NCBI GenBank assembly: GCA_015501055.1
Contig: JADNYV010000520.1
Span: 1 to 24,029 of the forward strand
Origin: Mucidula mucida
Lineage: Eukaryota; Basidiomycota; Agaricomycetes; Agaricales; Physalacriaceae
Reading direction: 5' to 3'
DNA: 24,029 bases
Shown: positions 1 through 9,300 of the stretch, in pieces
How the letters are laid out: each line of letters opens with the position of its first letter
Numbering within the stretch: position 1 is the first letter of the stretch
Notes under the pieces: model-generated
Database searches by the model: none
What the model saw: the letters and a program-made list of their open reading frames with translations, nothing else
Told to the model about the DNA's origin: nothing
Made by a program: the position numbers and the translations under genes

Positions 1-11
1 GATTCATAACA
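1..11. repeat. 11-bp match to the terminal end of the gypsy LTR
   Basis: The first 11 bases, gattcataaca, are identical to the last 11 bases of both LTRs (17223-17233 and 23217-23227). An exact match sitting at the very first base is unlikely by chance. It suggests that another copy of the same LTR lies just outside the window, or that an assembly was broken at this repeat. Confidence 0.4.
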
Positions 12-275
12 CTTGGAACATCTGGCTCAAAGATCTGGGTGAAGAGCATAGCACACATAAAAGTCGGCAAAGATGCGGCTCAGATGGTAGATGATGTGCG
101 TGTCTTTGCTACCAGCGGCAGGAAGCGGCACACAACCTGGGGAATGGGAGGAGGCAAAGCAGAGCAACAATTTTGCGCTCATACAATGGGATACGAGGCG
201 CCTCGGCGGTCAGAATCAGCAGAGATACAGGCTAAGATAGAGGATGGTTCATTGGATGTGGAGATGATAGGATAA
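3..275 (+). CDS. 3' end of an unidentified coding region (partial)
   Basis: An open frame enters from the left edge and ends at a TGA/TAA-type stop at 273-275, giving about 90 codons with no ATG near the beginning. It reads as a C-terminal tail with a mixed basic and acidic composition, including the stretches KVGKDAAQMVDD and SGRKRHTTWGMGGGK. I do not recognise the family. The first three codons overlap the LTR-end match, so the frame may not have begun as one gene there; an exon boundary or an insertion junction could lie at about base 11. It could also be a chance open frame, but its length and composition favour real coding. Confidence 0.35.
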   Translation, partial: FITLGTSGSKIWVKSIAHIKVGKDAAQMVDDVRVFATSGRKRHTTWGMGGGKAEQQFCAHTMGYEAPRRSESAEIQAKIEDGSLDVEMIG

Positions 276-668
276 CTTGAATTGATGGTAGTACATACAT
301 TTCTTGTAGTACATCATGCTCTAGATAATTCTGGCCCGAGATACAGCAGCAGCGACGCGAATGGGCGTGGCGTGAACGATGTGAAGTCCGGCCGACTGCC
401 GGACAAGGGGGTTCCGGACTTAAAGTCCGATACATCCGGCAGGTAGGTAGGGTCAGCCTCGGGGTCCCAAAAAAGTTTTCTCAAACTATGGTATTTCGGG
501 CGATATTTGGGTCCCAAATTGTGTATTGAAGTATCGACTGTCATTCTATACCATAATGAGACATATCCGCGCCTGCGGCAATGCTAAAACGTGTAGCAGA
601 CAACAGCTGTCCAAATATAGTAACTACCCTTGCTCCGCCTTCGCTCACCCGCCGAAGCTACTCACATA
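276..668. other. Intergenic stretch with small inverted repeats
   Basis: No gene is supported. The stretch holds compact palindromic pieces: ctgccgga (396-403) is the exact inverse of tccggcag (435-442), ggacttaaagtcc (416-428) is a near-perfect palindrome, and tttgggtcccaaa (505-517) is another. These look like the remains of a non-autonomous mobile element more than a promoter. Confidence 0.35.
441..474 (+). repeat. 34-nt direct repeat, left copy
   Basis: It aligns without gaps to 1570-1603 at 28 of 34 positions, sharing aggtaggtagggtc at one end and six A residues at the other. The two copies bracket the PHD-finger gene at 669-1490. Confidence 0.45.
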
Positions 669-1490
669 ATGTCCTCAAATCAGCAGAGTTATACAGAAAC
701 CGATGTCAGTCACATCAGCAAACTTTATCACTGCACGGTGACAGAGATAACAACGACGAACTTGACTCACCATCACAACCATTGGCCACTGGTCATCGTC
801 GATGGGCCGTCGAAGATGCATCTTGGCTTTGACGGCGATGACGAAGAAGCGCCTAATGGTGAGCGCGAGGAAGACGCCGAAGAGCCTGTTAATGATGGAG
901 AATCCGAAGTAGGCGAGTCCGGCGGGGATGACAATGATATGGATGATGAGGAGGGAGAGACATCGGCTGTAGAAGAGTTGGAGGATGTCAAAATGGGAGT
1001 TTTAGACGCACCAATTGACGAAACGGCGGAGGATAACCACAACAACACCTCGATCTACCACTGCGGCAGCGGTAACGGCAACATCTACACCCATAGCAGT
1101 CCTTTCACTCCCGCCGAATCCTCCACCGAATGTGATCCAAGCTTTACTGACTCCGGCAGTCGTTGCCCAAGTCCAGCCATTGATCCAGCTGGCGAGTACA
1201 TCCAGGACGAACAGTGGTAGACCTTCCAGGGTATTGAAGCGGAAGACAGTGGCAGATATGCTCGGCGAATGTGTATGTGGTGTGAAGGTCGCAGAGGAAG
1301 AGAGAGAAAGTGCGGCCAAGTGCACGCGAGCTGGATGTGAGACAGGATGGGTAAGTGCCATCTTCGCGTCAAATAACAATCTTACTGACCAGAAGGAAAG
1401 TTCCATATGGCCTGTACAGGCATGGATTTTATTCCGCCGCGTTGGGCATGCGACGGCTGTGGCACAAGAGGAGGAAAGCGCCGTAGATGA
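669..1490 (+). CDS. Acidic protein with C-terminal PHD-type zinc finger
   Basis: I propose three exons: 669-1071, 1160-1350 and 1401-1490, giving 227 residues. Intron 1 (1072-1159) ends in a good ctgac branch and cag. It is 88 nt, exactly the length needed to move between the two open frames. Intron 2 (1351-1400) is 50 nt with gtaagt and a cttac branch. Residues 50-120 are rich in D and E. A basic patch (VLKRKT) lies near 159-164. The C-terminal 56 residues hold a C4HC3 pattern: C172-C174, C189-x4-C194, H200-x2-C203 and C215-x2-C218, with the aromatic W-F before H200 and a W two residues before C215, as in PHD fingers. PHD fingers usually read histone-tail lysines, so a nuclear chromatin role or a role in a mobile element is possible; that is inference. 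The short finger loop and the unknown N-terminus prevent a family assignment. The start at 669 is the first ATG giving a natural N-terminus. Confidence 0.6.
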
Positions 1491-1569
1491 TGGTGCGGGG
1501 AAGGAAGTGGGGTCAGGGCTAGTACCAATACGGGAAATAACGCATCACGTGCTATATATGACGTCATAG

Positions 1570-1603
1570 AGGTAGGTAGGGTCTACGCCGAGGTCCGAAA
1601 AAA
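1570..1603 (+). repeat. 34-nt direct repeat, right copy
   Basis: This is the partner of 441-474. About 35 bases further on, ggaaccccctt is the inverse of aagggggttcc at about 406-416, so the left and right flanks of the PHD gene share both direct and inverted pieces. That is compatible with mobile-element ends, but no target duplication is evident. Confidence 0.4.
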
Positions 1604-1968
1604 CTAAACGGCCCTGTGTACAAAATTTTAATTTTGGAACCCCCTTGCTGCCGGATTTGGCCAAAGTCCGTGATCACACCCACAAAAACAGTGCCATTCG
1701 TGTTGGGGCACTTCGGGCATAAACTATGGGCAAAACAATAATATTTGAACCAACTCTGTACCCGAAAATAGTCTAGATAAATGCCAGAGAAGATATAAGA
1801 AAATGAGCAAAAAGATGAGTTGCCGGGTCACGTGATTGCCACGGTGCTGGGTGAATTGCATTTAGTAAGGCTGAGCGCTGAAGCCCCAGTCTGAATCGGA
1901 TTTTGTCATGGGCACTTCTCATAAATAGGCCATATTCAAAAATCATATGTGCGTCGACCGGCGACGTA
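1604..1968. other. Intergenic, no gene seen
   Basis: AT-rich stretches and no open frame with codon character. Apart from the aaccccctt inverse match described for 1570-1603, I see nothing definable here. Confidence 0.4.
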
Positions 1969-2356
1969 CTGGAGGCCGTTCAATTCTAAATGTCGAATAA
2001 CTATTCGCAAGGTACGGACTATTCAAGGGTCAGAGAGTCCCTGCGTGGTCGGACCCCCGTCACAGTTTGCGCATATCTCCAGAGTCGTCAATGCTCACTA
2101 TATTGGCGAGTACGAGGGCCCGGTCACCTCTAGGCTTAGCTACTTAGGTTTTTGAGTAATGAAATCAATTTTATTGACGCTACAACAGTGCGAAGGTGCA
2201 AGAATAGTGTTGGGAAGGTGCGCACTCTGCTGGCAAACGTGACAAGGCGCCTCGAAGGGTCCTGCCGTTTTCGGTGACACGCAGGGTCTCTCTTACCCTT
2301 GAATAGTCCGTACCTTGCGAATAGTTATTCGACCTTTAGAATTGAACGGCCTCCTG
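1969..2356. mobile_element. Foldback/MITE-like element with 79-bp inverted arms
   Basis: Bases 1969-2047 and 2278-2356 are inverted copies matching at 75 of 79 positions with no gaps, separated by a 230-bp centre without a coding frame. Each arm is bounded on the outside by the dinucleotide TA (1967-1968 and 2357-2358). This fits the TA target duplication of Tc1/mariner-type elements and their non-autonomous MITEs. The ends read CTGGAGGCC and CAGGAGGCC. No transposase is present. The family assignment is inference; the long inverted repeat is seen directly. Confidence 0.75.
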
Positions 2357-2376
2357 TAGCGGTTAATGGCGATCTT

Positions 2377-2419
2377 CTGGTTTCAGCGCACTTCGCCGTC
2401 GTCGTATGACTGAAACCAG
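2377..2419. repeat. Perfect 10-bp hairpin
   Basis: ctggtttcag at 2377-2386 is inverted exactly at 2410-2419 with a 23-nt loop. It lies 20 bp beyond the foldback element. It could be a transcription-end structure for the minus-strand gene ending at 2741, or a remnant of a second small element. Confidence 0.4.
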
Positions 2420-2740
2420 GTATTGTCATTGATTGGCTTTTGCATTTCGAGAGAGGCATTCAATGGTGGCATTGGGCCTTGGTATCATGGCGTGGCGAGC
2501 GCTTCAGGCTGTCAGCCGTTCGGACTCCTTAGTTTTTTTTGCAGACCAATACCAGAGTCGGGTTGAACGTTGGACCAGAGCGACCAGTAGAGAAATACAT
2601 GACAAGTGTAATTAATAAGTCATCTGCCGATGTATTACAACGTGACGCGGATCTTCAAGAGTGGCGCACGCAAACTCAAACTATCTGTAGCATATCTGAG
2701 AGAAAGTTCTACAGGGAGGAACACTGCACGTACCTGCGCT
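2420..2740. other. Intergenic 3' flank, no gene seen
   Basis: Short plus-strand open frames are present but have no codon bias or splice support. This is presumably the 3' flank of the minus-strand gene that ends at 2741. Confidence 0.4.
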
Positions 2741-3434
2741 TTAGTCGACAATGACCCATTTGGGCTCGACGTCAAACTCGATCAATTCCTGCATGCGCTT
2801 GATGACCTTCGCCGAAGGAGTCACCATCGTGTGCATGTCCTGGTTATCTGCGAGTTGGATTATCGGCCCATAACGAGTCATCTCGAATGAAGCTTTATGC
2901 CACAACGGTTGTATTTTGAACGCCCATGCTGATGCGATGGCTGAGCAGACGCGGAACCCAAACCTTTCTTGCTCTGCCTCGTCGCTGCGAGTGGGATGTC
3001 GGGCTATCGTCTCCGCGTAAAGGGGATGCTGTTTGATCAGATCATTGGGGACTAGGAAGCCGAAGACGCTGTAAGGTGCGTCTAGTGGTGAGATCTGCAG
3101 GCATATCGGTTAAGTAATACTAAAATATGTTGCGAGCTACATACACGGGGCTTCTGAGACGTTGAAGGTTGCGCCATGGGAGAGTTTGTGGCTAGTAATG
3201 AAATCTGCGCAGACACGTCGGCTCCGTGAAATTGGAATACGTTGCGATAAACATACGCGAAGCCTTTGAGACTTTGAGCCTCAACACTTGTGAGTTGCCT
3301 GTGGTCGAATACGCTTTCTAGGCTGTGCGAGCTTGCACGTACTTATCAACGAAGGAGAGCACGTCAAAAGGAAGGCGGACGCCGGAGAACTCCGTTTTTA
3401 ATTGAAAATCAACGATGGCCATGTGATCTACCAT
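2741..3434 (-). CDS. Unidentified four-exon gene, 169 aa
   Basis: Exons from 5' to 3' are 3343-3434, 3257-3286, 3145-3191 and 2741-3081; together they make 510 nt, an uninterrupted frame with stop TAA at 2743-2741. All three introns start gtacgt or gtatgt. Introns 2 and 3 use ctag acceptors; in each a cag lies 13 nt upstream, and using that site would break the frame. The last exon alone reads 113 codons with convincing composition (motifs PYSVFGFLVPND, WAFKIQPLWHKA, VEPKWVIVD). The start may be the ATG at 3434 or the in-frame one at 3422. No signal peptide or membrane segment is evident. I do not recognise the family. The last exon is well supported as coding; the small exons are less certain. 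Confidence 0.5.
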
Positions 3435-4237
3435 TATCTGGCTATCAGTATCTCTTGACTGTTAACCTTTGATTGCGATAACTGTCCTCTGCGTTTGGCG
3501 TCCGAAGAAAATGCACAATCTCTAGCTTGGTCCCGTGCGAGCGGGCATACTATAGCCTCAGTCGAAGTCTGAAGCTCCTCTTGAACTCCGCTGGGAGAGG
3601 CAGGGTAAGGCAGGCTAGCGGGTCGGTTCAATTATGTCAGGCTTCTGATCTGCTCCTTGCATGTTGGTCCAGCGGAACCACGCGACACCTGCCGCAACGT
3701 CCAGGATGCTACTTCTCACAGTCAATTCTCTCACTCCGGGAGTGACCGCCACAGCCGTGTTTATCGCTCGAGTTTCGTTCCTCTTTACGTTTATGAGGGT
3801 ACTGCGCAACAGTTCTGCTAGCCTAGCGCTCGGTTCAATTTGCGCCAAGTTTTCGTACCTGGACCAACCCTTCGCTTGCTCACGTCGCCCGGCGCCGGGG
3901 AATACCTTGACGAGACTGGACGACTCGCTCCGCCTGAACCAATTGCTCATGATCAAGCACAGGTGACCTGTATGTACTTCCTAGCTTCTCTCAGGCCGGC
4001 TTTACTCCTTCTTGATATGCCTGGATCCACACCCATCCACGTTTAGCCATTTCTTTCTAGTCTCTTGATTTTGCTACCAATTTGCTACCCTTTGCTATTG
4101 TTCTCCACGGGCTTGTTCTGATGGTAGCACGCGAGCGGTTAGGTCTTGTTCTCTTTTCGGATGATGTCTTTGTCTTCTCCGACGCATATAAGGACCAGAA
4201 TTTCCTGCCACTACCGCCACCCCCGCCGTTAGTTCCT
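3435..4237. other. Divergent intergenic region
   Basis: About 800 bp lie between two genes transcribed away from each other (starts near 3434 and 4238). Open frames on both strands across 3615-3966 are mutual shadows with no splice logic, so I treat the stretch as promoter and 5' UTR sequence. An ATG at 4121 is in frame with the downstream gene and could be an earlier start. Confidence 0.45.
4187..4192 (+). promoter_or_regulatory. Possible TATA box of the 4238 gene
   Basis: tataag lies 46 nt before the ATG at 4238, a spacing that would place the RNA start near 4217. If the ATG at 4121 is the true start, this site falls inside the coding region and is not a promoter. Confidence 0.25.
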
Positions 4238-5763
4238 ATGTCGATCATTGACGGCAAACTAGATCTTAGCTATGGCTATAAGAACTGGGTACCGTTCGCT
4301 CGAAAGCCTCCCCGTCGTCGTCGTCCTGCGGCCTATAAAACCTCTTCCAAGACGAAAATCGCCAAATCCTTCGCATCCTCTGTCGTACATAACTCCCGTA
4401 ACCTTGAATTCCCCTCGCACGCTCTCTACGGAACGATTTTCGATGAACTCCTCAAACCTTATGATAATCTGATTCCCCATATTCATTACACCATGACTTT
4501 GAAGAAGAATCCCGATGGTGACTTCGGCATGCCAGGACGTGGTCATGATCCTTCGCCTGATGTAGACGAGGAATTCCTGCCGGAGGGATATGACGGCAGT
4601 GATATCGAGCAAGAGGAAGCTGACGACGACATGTTATCGGACGAAGGTCAAGAGCTGGCAGCCGACGAGGAGCAGGCTGTTCAAGATGCTCGCGAAAACG
4701 CTTCTGAAGGTAAGTTCCTACTATGAGCTTCAAGAGGTATCGCTGATTTTGACTGAACGAATAGTAGATCGAAGGAGCGAAGCGGGATCTCAGTCTGGCG
4801 TCGAGGACGAAGGTAAGTTCTTACTATCAGCGTACTAGTCGATTTCTCACTTTACTGGGTAGATGGAAGCGGCGAAGTGGGCTCAGACGAAGGTAGGTTC
4901 CTGCCATCAGCTTCAAGTTACTATGGGATCGTTGATTTTTTCACTTGACGGTAGATAGAGGCAGCGAAATGGGAGCCCAGGCCGACGAGGGTTTTGATGG
5001 ACTTCCTTCAGACAGTAGTGCTTTTACCGAAAAGGGATCCATTTTGAATCGGACGCCTGACATAACAATTCTCCATGCTCGAGTGTCCATTATGGACCAA
5101 CCCCATCCTCATCCCCATGCCCGCATTCGTTTTTCGAGGAGGGCCGGCATCCAGCTTAACCATTTCTGCCCAGCACTCATTGGCGAATTCAAGAGGATGC
5201 CCTCCCGCCAGCTCTTTCCTACTGAGAAGAAAAAATGGGCAAAGATATTAGGGTCAGTACACAATTGCTTCACCGCATAAACTAGGCCATCTGACACGAA
5301 GTTTCTTGTCATAGCGAGCAATATATGGAAGCAGCATACTCCGGTCTCTTCCAGTACCTTGCGTACGCGTTCGTGATTCATCCTTACACTGCTCGCATCA
5401 TGGCCTTTGCTGCCTCGGGAATTTATTGGAATTATGCTCTCTTTACGCCCAAAGATGTTCCCAAAGTCAACACGGAGACAGGCTTGGTTGTCCGTGACAC
5501 CGCTGAATACTTGGATCTATTCTTGGTGTTCACCACGAGGTTTTCCGAGTACCAGGAGGTTGGGACAAAGCGGTCAGACGAGTGTTAACAAAGATTCGAA
5601 ACAAATATTTCCACCTCCTCGGGACGATGACTCGGACGCGGAAATTGATCGCGCACACGCGAAAGAACTGGAGCGTAAAGCGGAGGAGGACAGAAAGATC
5701 ATGGAGGAGGCTAGTTCCGACGATTTACTCATACAGAAGCAACAGAATTTCATCAGAAACTAA
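4238..5763 (+). CDS. Unidentified acidic protein with duplicated micro-exons
   Basis: Exons are 4238-4709, 4768-4812, 4863-4892, 4955-5252 and 5315 onward. The frame reads a basic N-terminus (RKPPRRRRP), an acidic centre (about residues 110-185) and a conserved-looking block (FPTEKKKWAKILG, then YMEAAYSGLFQY, then IYWNYALFTPKDVP). The three small phase-1 introns and exons 2-4 are repeats of one unit. The 3' part changes frame. Either a 52-nt intron at 5526-5577 with a poor gtgttc donor joins 5525 to 5578 (413 aa in total), or two single-base losses near 5540 and 5620 have broken it, since an intermediate frame at about 5540-5620 also reads like protein (GGWDKAVRRVL). The tail has a charged helix-like stretch (ELERKAEEDRKIMEE). 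No known domain was recognised; the acidic centre suggests a nuclear or chaperone-type role only loosely. An alternative start is 4121. Confidence 0.55.
4705..4970 (+). repeat. Three tandem exon-intron repeat units
   Basis: Introns at 4710-4767, 4813-4862 and 4893-4954 begin almost alike (gta-a/g-gttc, then a ctac/tgcc-type block and at-c/g-agc). Each is preceded by an exon ending in gaag and followed by an exon starting at-, then purine-rich g-agcgaa-type sequence. The repeated protein unit has the form D-x-x-S-E-x-G followed by acidic residues. All exons are multiples of three with phase-1 borders. The first acceptor is tagtag, a NAGNAG site that could add one codon. Confidence 0.75.
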
Positions 5764-6370
5764 CTCTATGTATGTACATGTAGCACCTCTCAAATGTGGC
5801 GTTGAATCTCATCGTATCTGTTTGTTATCATTTTCTACGAATCGTTGTCAAAATTCATTGATCGAACAGGAATTTTGAGGTTTCAAGGTCGGGATCCCGG
5901 AATCGCCTAGCTACCTGATACTATGCGTTCGTCCCTCCTGAGTCCCGATGTACATGTACAAAGAATATATGACAGATCATCGAAAACAACACAGTAAGGC
6001 CACTGAGTTGCTAATGCAGTACCTGAGAGCAAGATACCCTCGACTATGCGCATTTCCAGCGGCCATGGTATGGACCACCAGGGCCTTCAACGTGTGCAGA
6101 CTTTCATGATCGCCACACAGAAGTCCAATTCAAGCGTGCTTACTCCTTTTCACGAAAAAAGCACCCTCCGATGGTAATCGGTCAAAGAACCAACGTCGCT
6201 CAAAAAAGCGTTGTCTTTTTTGTGAAGCGCATGCATCTCTCTCAGACAATGCTACAAAGCCTCAAATGTTTCAACAGCGCCGCTGTCAAGTTGCGATGGA
6301 GTCACTGTCTAGCCTCTACACACAGTCATACAAGCATTCAGAGATTCACAATCGAAAACCATAAATACGT
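5764..6370. other. Convergent intergenic region
   Basis: This is the 3' flank shared by the gene ending at 5763 and the importin gene ending at 6371 or 6471 on the other strand. I see no supported gene or repeat. Two related T/A-rich pieces around 6160 and 6210 (aaaaaagc and its inverse gcgttgtcttttttg) could be transcription-end sequences. Confidence 0.4.
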
Positions 6371-9300
6371 TCACTGCGCCTGAACAACCGCACGCACAAC
6401 CGTAATCTCCTCAGCCGTAAGCTGCTCCACAAGCCCCTCAAAGTTATTCATATTCCTCGCCGCGCATTCTTCAGAACCACGTAAGGTGTTCCTACACGGG
6501 ATATGAATGAAAGCACCAAATTGACGGACAACACATACCTGCATGTTCATCTGAGAAATAGGATCGCTCTTAAGATCCTCATCCTCGGTGTCATCCAAGA
6601 TATCATCATTGTCAAACGCCAATCCCTTGGGCCCAATAAGATCCGACAAAAACTCCAACTCGGCATCGCGCTTGGGCGCTCCCCCGTCCTCCGCATCACT
6701 CCAATTCTCGTCCTGTCAAAAATATCTCATCAGTTTCCACGATATCCCCAGAAGAAATTCAGAACATACATCATCGTCCTCCTCAAGATCCGCCGCATTC
6801 CCTGCGGCATTAAACGTCGCCGACTCGCCACCAGATTGCAGGTCATGAACTAAAATCTTGAGCGCCTTGACAGGGAACGACACCGACGTAAACTCGGTAG
6901 GAGCTACAGAACCACGCGGTCAGCAATCAGCACGACCATTATTCCACCACAGGGAAAGTAGAAAGCATGCGCACTCGTCTTCGTCCGCGACCGCGTCATA
7001 ATGACTTGATTTGAAAAAAAGAAAAAAAAGTAAACCTCAGCACCAAGCGAAAACGAAGAAGAAAACGCCCTAACCATTGCGTGTTTCCGGCTTGACGATA
7101 ATGTCGCCCTTCACCATGAGGCTCTGCAGCGACGGACGCTCGGACATGAATAGCTGCGAGAGCGCCATCGAGCTGATCCTCGACGCCCAGAAGCCCTGGA
7201 ACGTCTCGGCATTTTCGCACCAGGTGTGAATGAGAATGTCCAATCCAGACCGTCCTTGCACATTGGTCGATTCCAAAAGACTAAGCACTGTATCTTGTTG
7301 GTGCGTGATCAGGAAGGCGAATGGTATAATGAGACTCTGCAGCGACCAATCAATCAGTCCACGAAATGGTAGATACCCAACGAAGCCATTCATACCTGGA
7401 CAAATGAGGCCGTCTTCGCAGTAGTCATTCTGTTGACCATAGCTTGAAGCAGCTCCGGCAGGACGGGCAGAACAGCGTCACCTGCTCTGCGAAGCAAGTG
7501 GATGATGAGATCGCCAATGGTCAGCCCAGCGGACTCGTCCTCCCCTTGTAAGAGCTTGGCCACAAGCGTCAGAACATAGTCGAGACCAGATCGACCCGAC
7601 TCGTCCGCCCAGGACACAAGTTGATTGCAATCCTTCCGAACGACCAACGTCAAGGAGACGATGCCATTCTATAAGCAGGTAAGTCGGAGCCTTTGGATCA
7701 GCGACGAATCACATTACCTGTAGAGCATCCCGATCCTCAACAACAGCCAAGCACTTGAACAAGTGTGGCGCAAGGACACTGAAAAAGCCTTCGCCCATCG
7801 CGTGTTCACCACGAATCAAAGCATTGATGAGCTCGAGGGCCGAGCTAGCCGTCCACGACTCCTCCAGAGGTGCAGACGACAAGGAGTTGCACAACGATGG
7901 TAAAGCCTCCTTCACGACAACTTCGTAGATTCCCTCTACCGAGGCAGAGCACAAGGACTCCAGGATATCGGGAAAGATGGAGAGAAGAATGGGATCTGCA
8001 GAAGGTCAGGTATGTCAGATATCTCCTGAACAATTCTCCTTACCCTTGTTGTTCTTTGCCCAGACATCGAGGATGGCGTGAACAAGAGCATGTGCAAGGT
8101 CGCTAGTCATCCATGTACCTTTATCAACTGCGACAATAACAGACAGCGTCTCTAGAACGAGAGAAAGGGTATCTTCGGACGTCTGCATTATGAAAGGACC
8201 CATGTCCCTAGCAATGCGCGCCATGAAGGGCGTCAATGCAGCATCGTCCGTGCCATTACAGAAACTAGTCATGTATCAGCATATACTGCAAAGCCTAAGA
8301 ACCGCGCGCACTTGTGTACAGCCCTCACAGCCGAGATCTTCACAGGTATACTTCCCTCCTCCGATTCGATAACGTTGACGGCCGCATCGATGTACTGCCC
8401 TGCCAACTGAACCGGCAGCAATTTGGCGTATTGGCTCGCGAAGACAAAACCACGGCCTTGTAAGAAGGGGTGTTCTATCCAATATTATTGATAACTGCGC
8501 AACGAAAGAACGGCATGTGGATTACCTCGAAGAGTAAGTACGGTAGGAATGATACCGCCAAGCAAGGACTCGATATCGATAGGCTTGGGCCGTTCAGAGT
8601 CTTCCTCGTCTTCAAGACAATCCTCGATAGACTCTGCTTGGGAACCGATGGACGCTAACGCTGCCTCTAGTGGTCGCCACCAGTTATCATTACCAGAGTT
8701 TCTGGCTTGTTCGGAAGTCTGGATAACCTGTTGGATTGCGGACTGGAAAGTGGCCGTTATCTTGGCCGGGTTTCGGTCCATGAGGGCCTAGCGTATATTT
8801 GTAGAACTGAGATGAACAAAGTAAGCTGAGATACGTACCGCAAGCAAGTCAAACCCAGCGACGCGAACACTGTAGTCCTGCGTCTCGTCGTCCTCCTGTG
8901 CTACAAAGGAGTTCGCGTTGTTTGCCCATGTCTCTTCGTCCTCGTCGGTCATCTGCGCGTACTTGAACACACTCGAGATAAGCGCCGCAGAATGTTCCGC
9001 TGTAAACCATGATTTTGCTTTGCCACCGCGCACCATTCCGGAGATAAAATCTAGTATGGCTGAAATGAGGTGAGATAGATGTACGGGCTCATCTTCGGAG
9101 GAAGAGGGTATCGGGTCACTGGAGGAGAGGTAGTACCGGTCAAACATGGGATAGAGGATGTCGAGGTGACCGACAGCGAGGTCGAGCATGTCGTTCATGT
9201 ACGGCTGCAGGGCCCGCGGGAAACTGGTGTGTGTGGTTTCGAGAGCCTAGATACTACATGAGCCACAAAAACAGAAGAGTGTTGAACGAATACCTTGAAT

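Noticed and set aside
859..912. Possible intron in the acidic part of the PHD gene (gtgagc to gtag)
   Set aside because: It is 54 nt and frame-neutral, and the sequence reads as ordinary acidic coding, so it is not needed, though an optional intron cannot be excluded.
3615..3966. Overlapping open frames of about 100 codons on both strands
   Set aside because: Neither shows splice logic, a family motif or continuation; they look like chance frames in an intergenic stretch.
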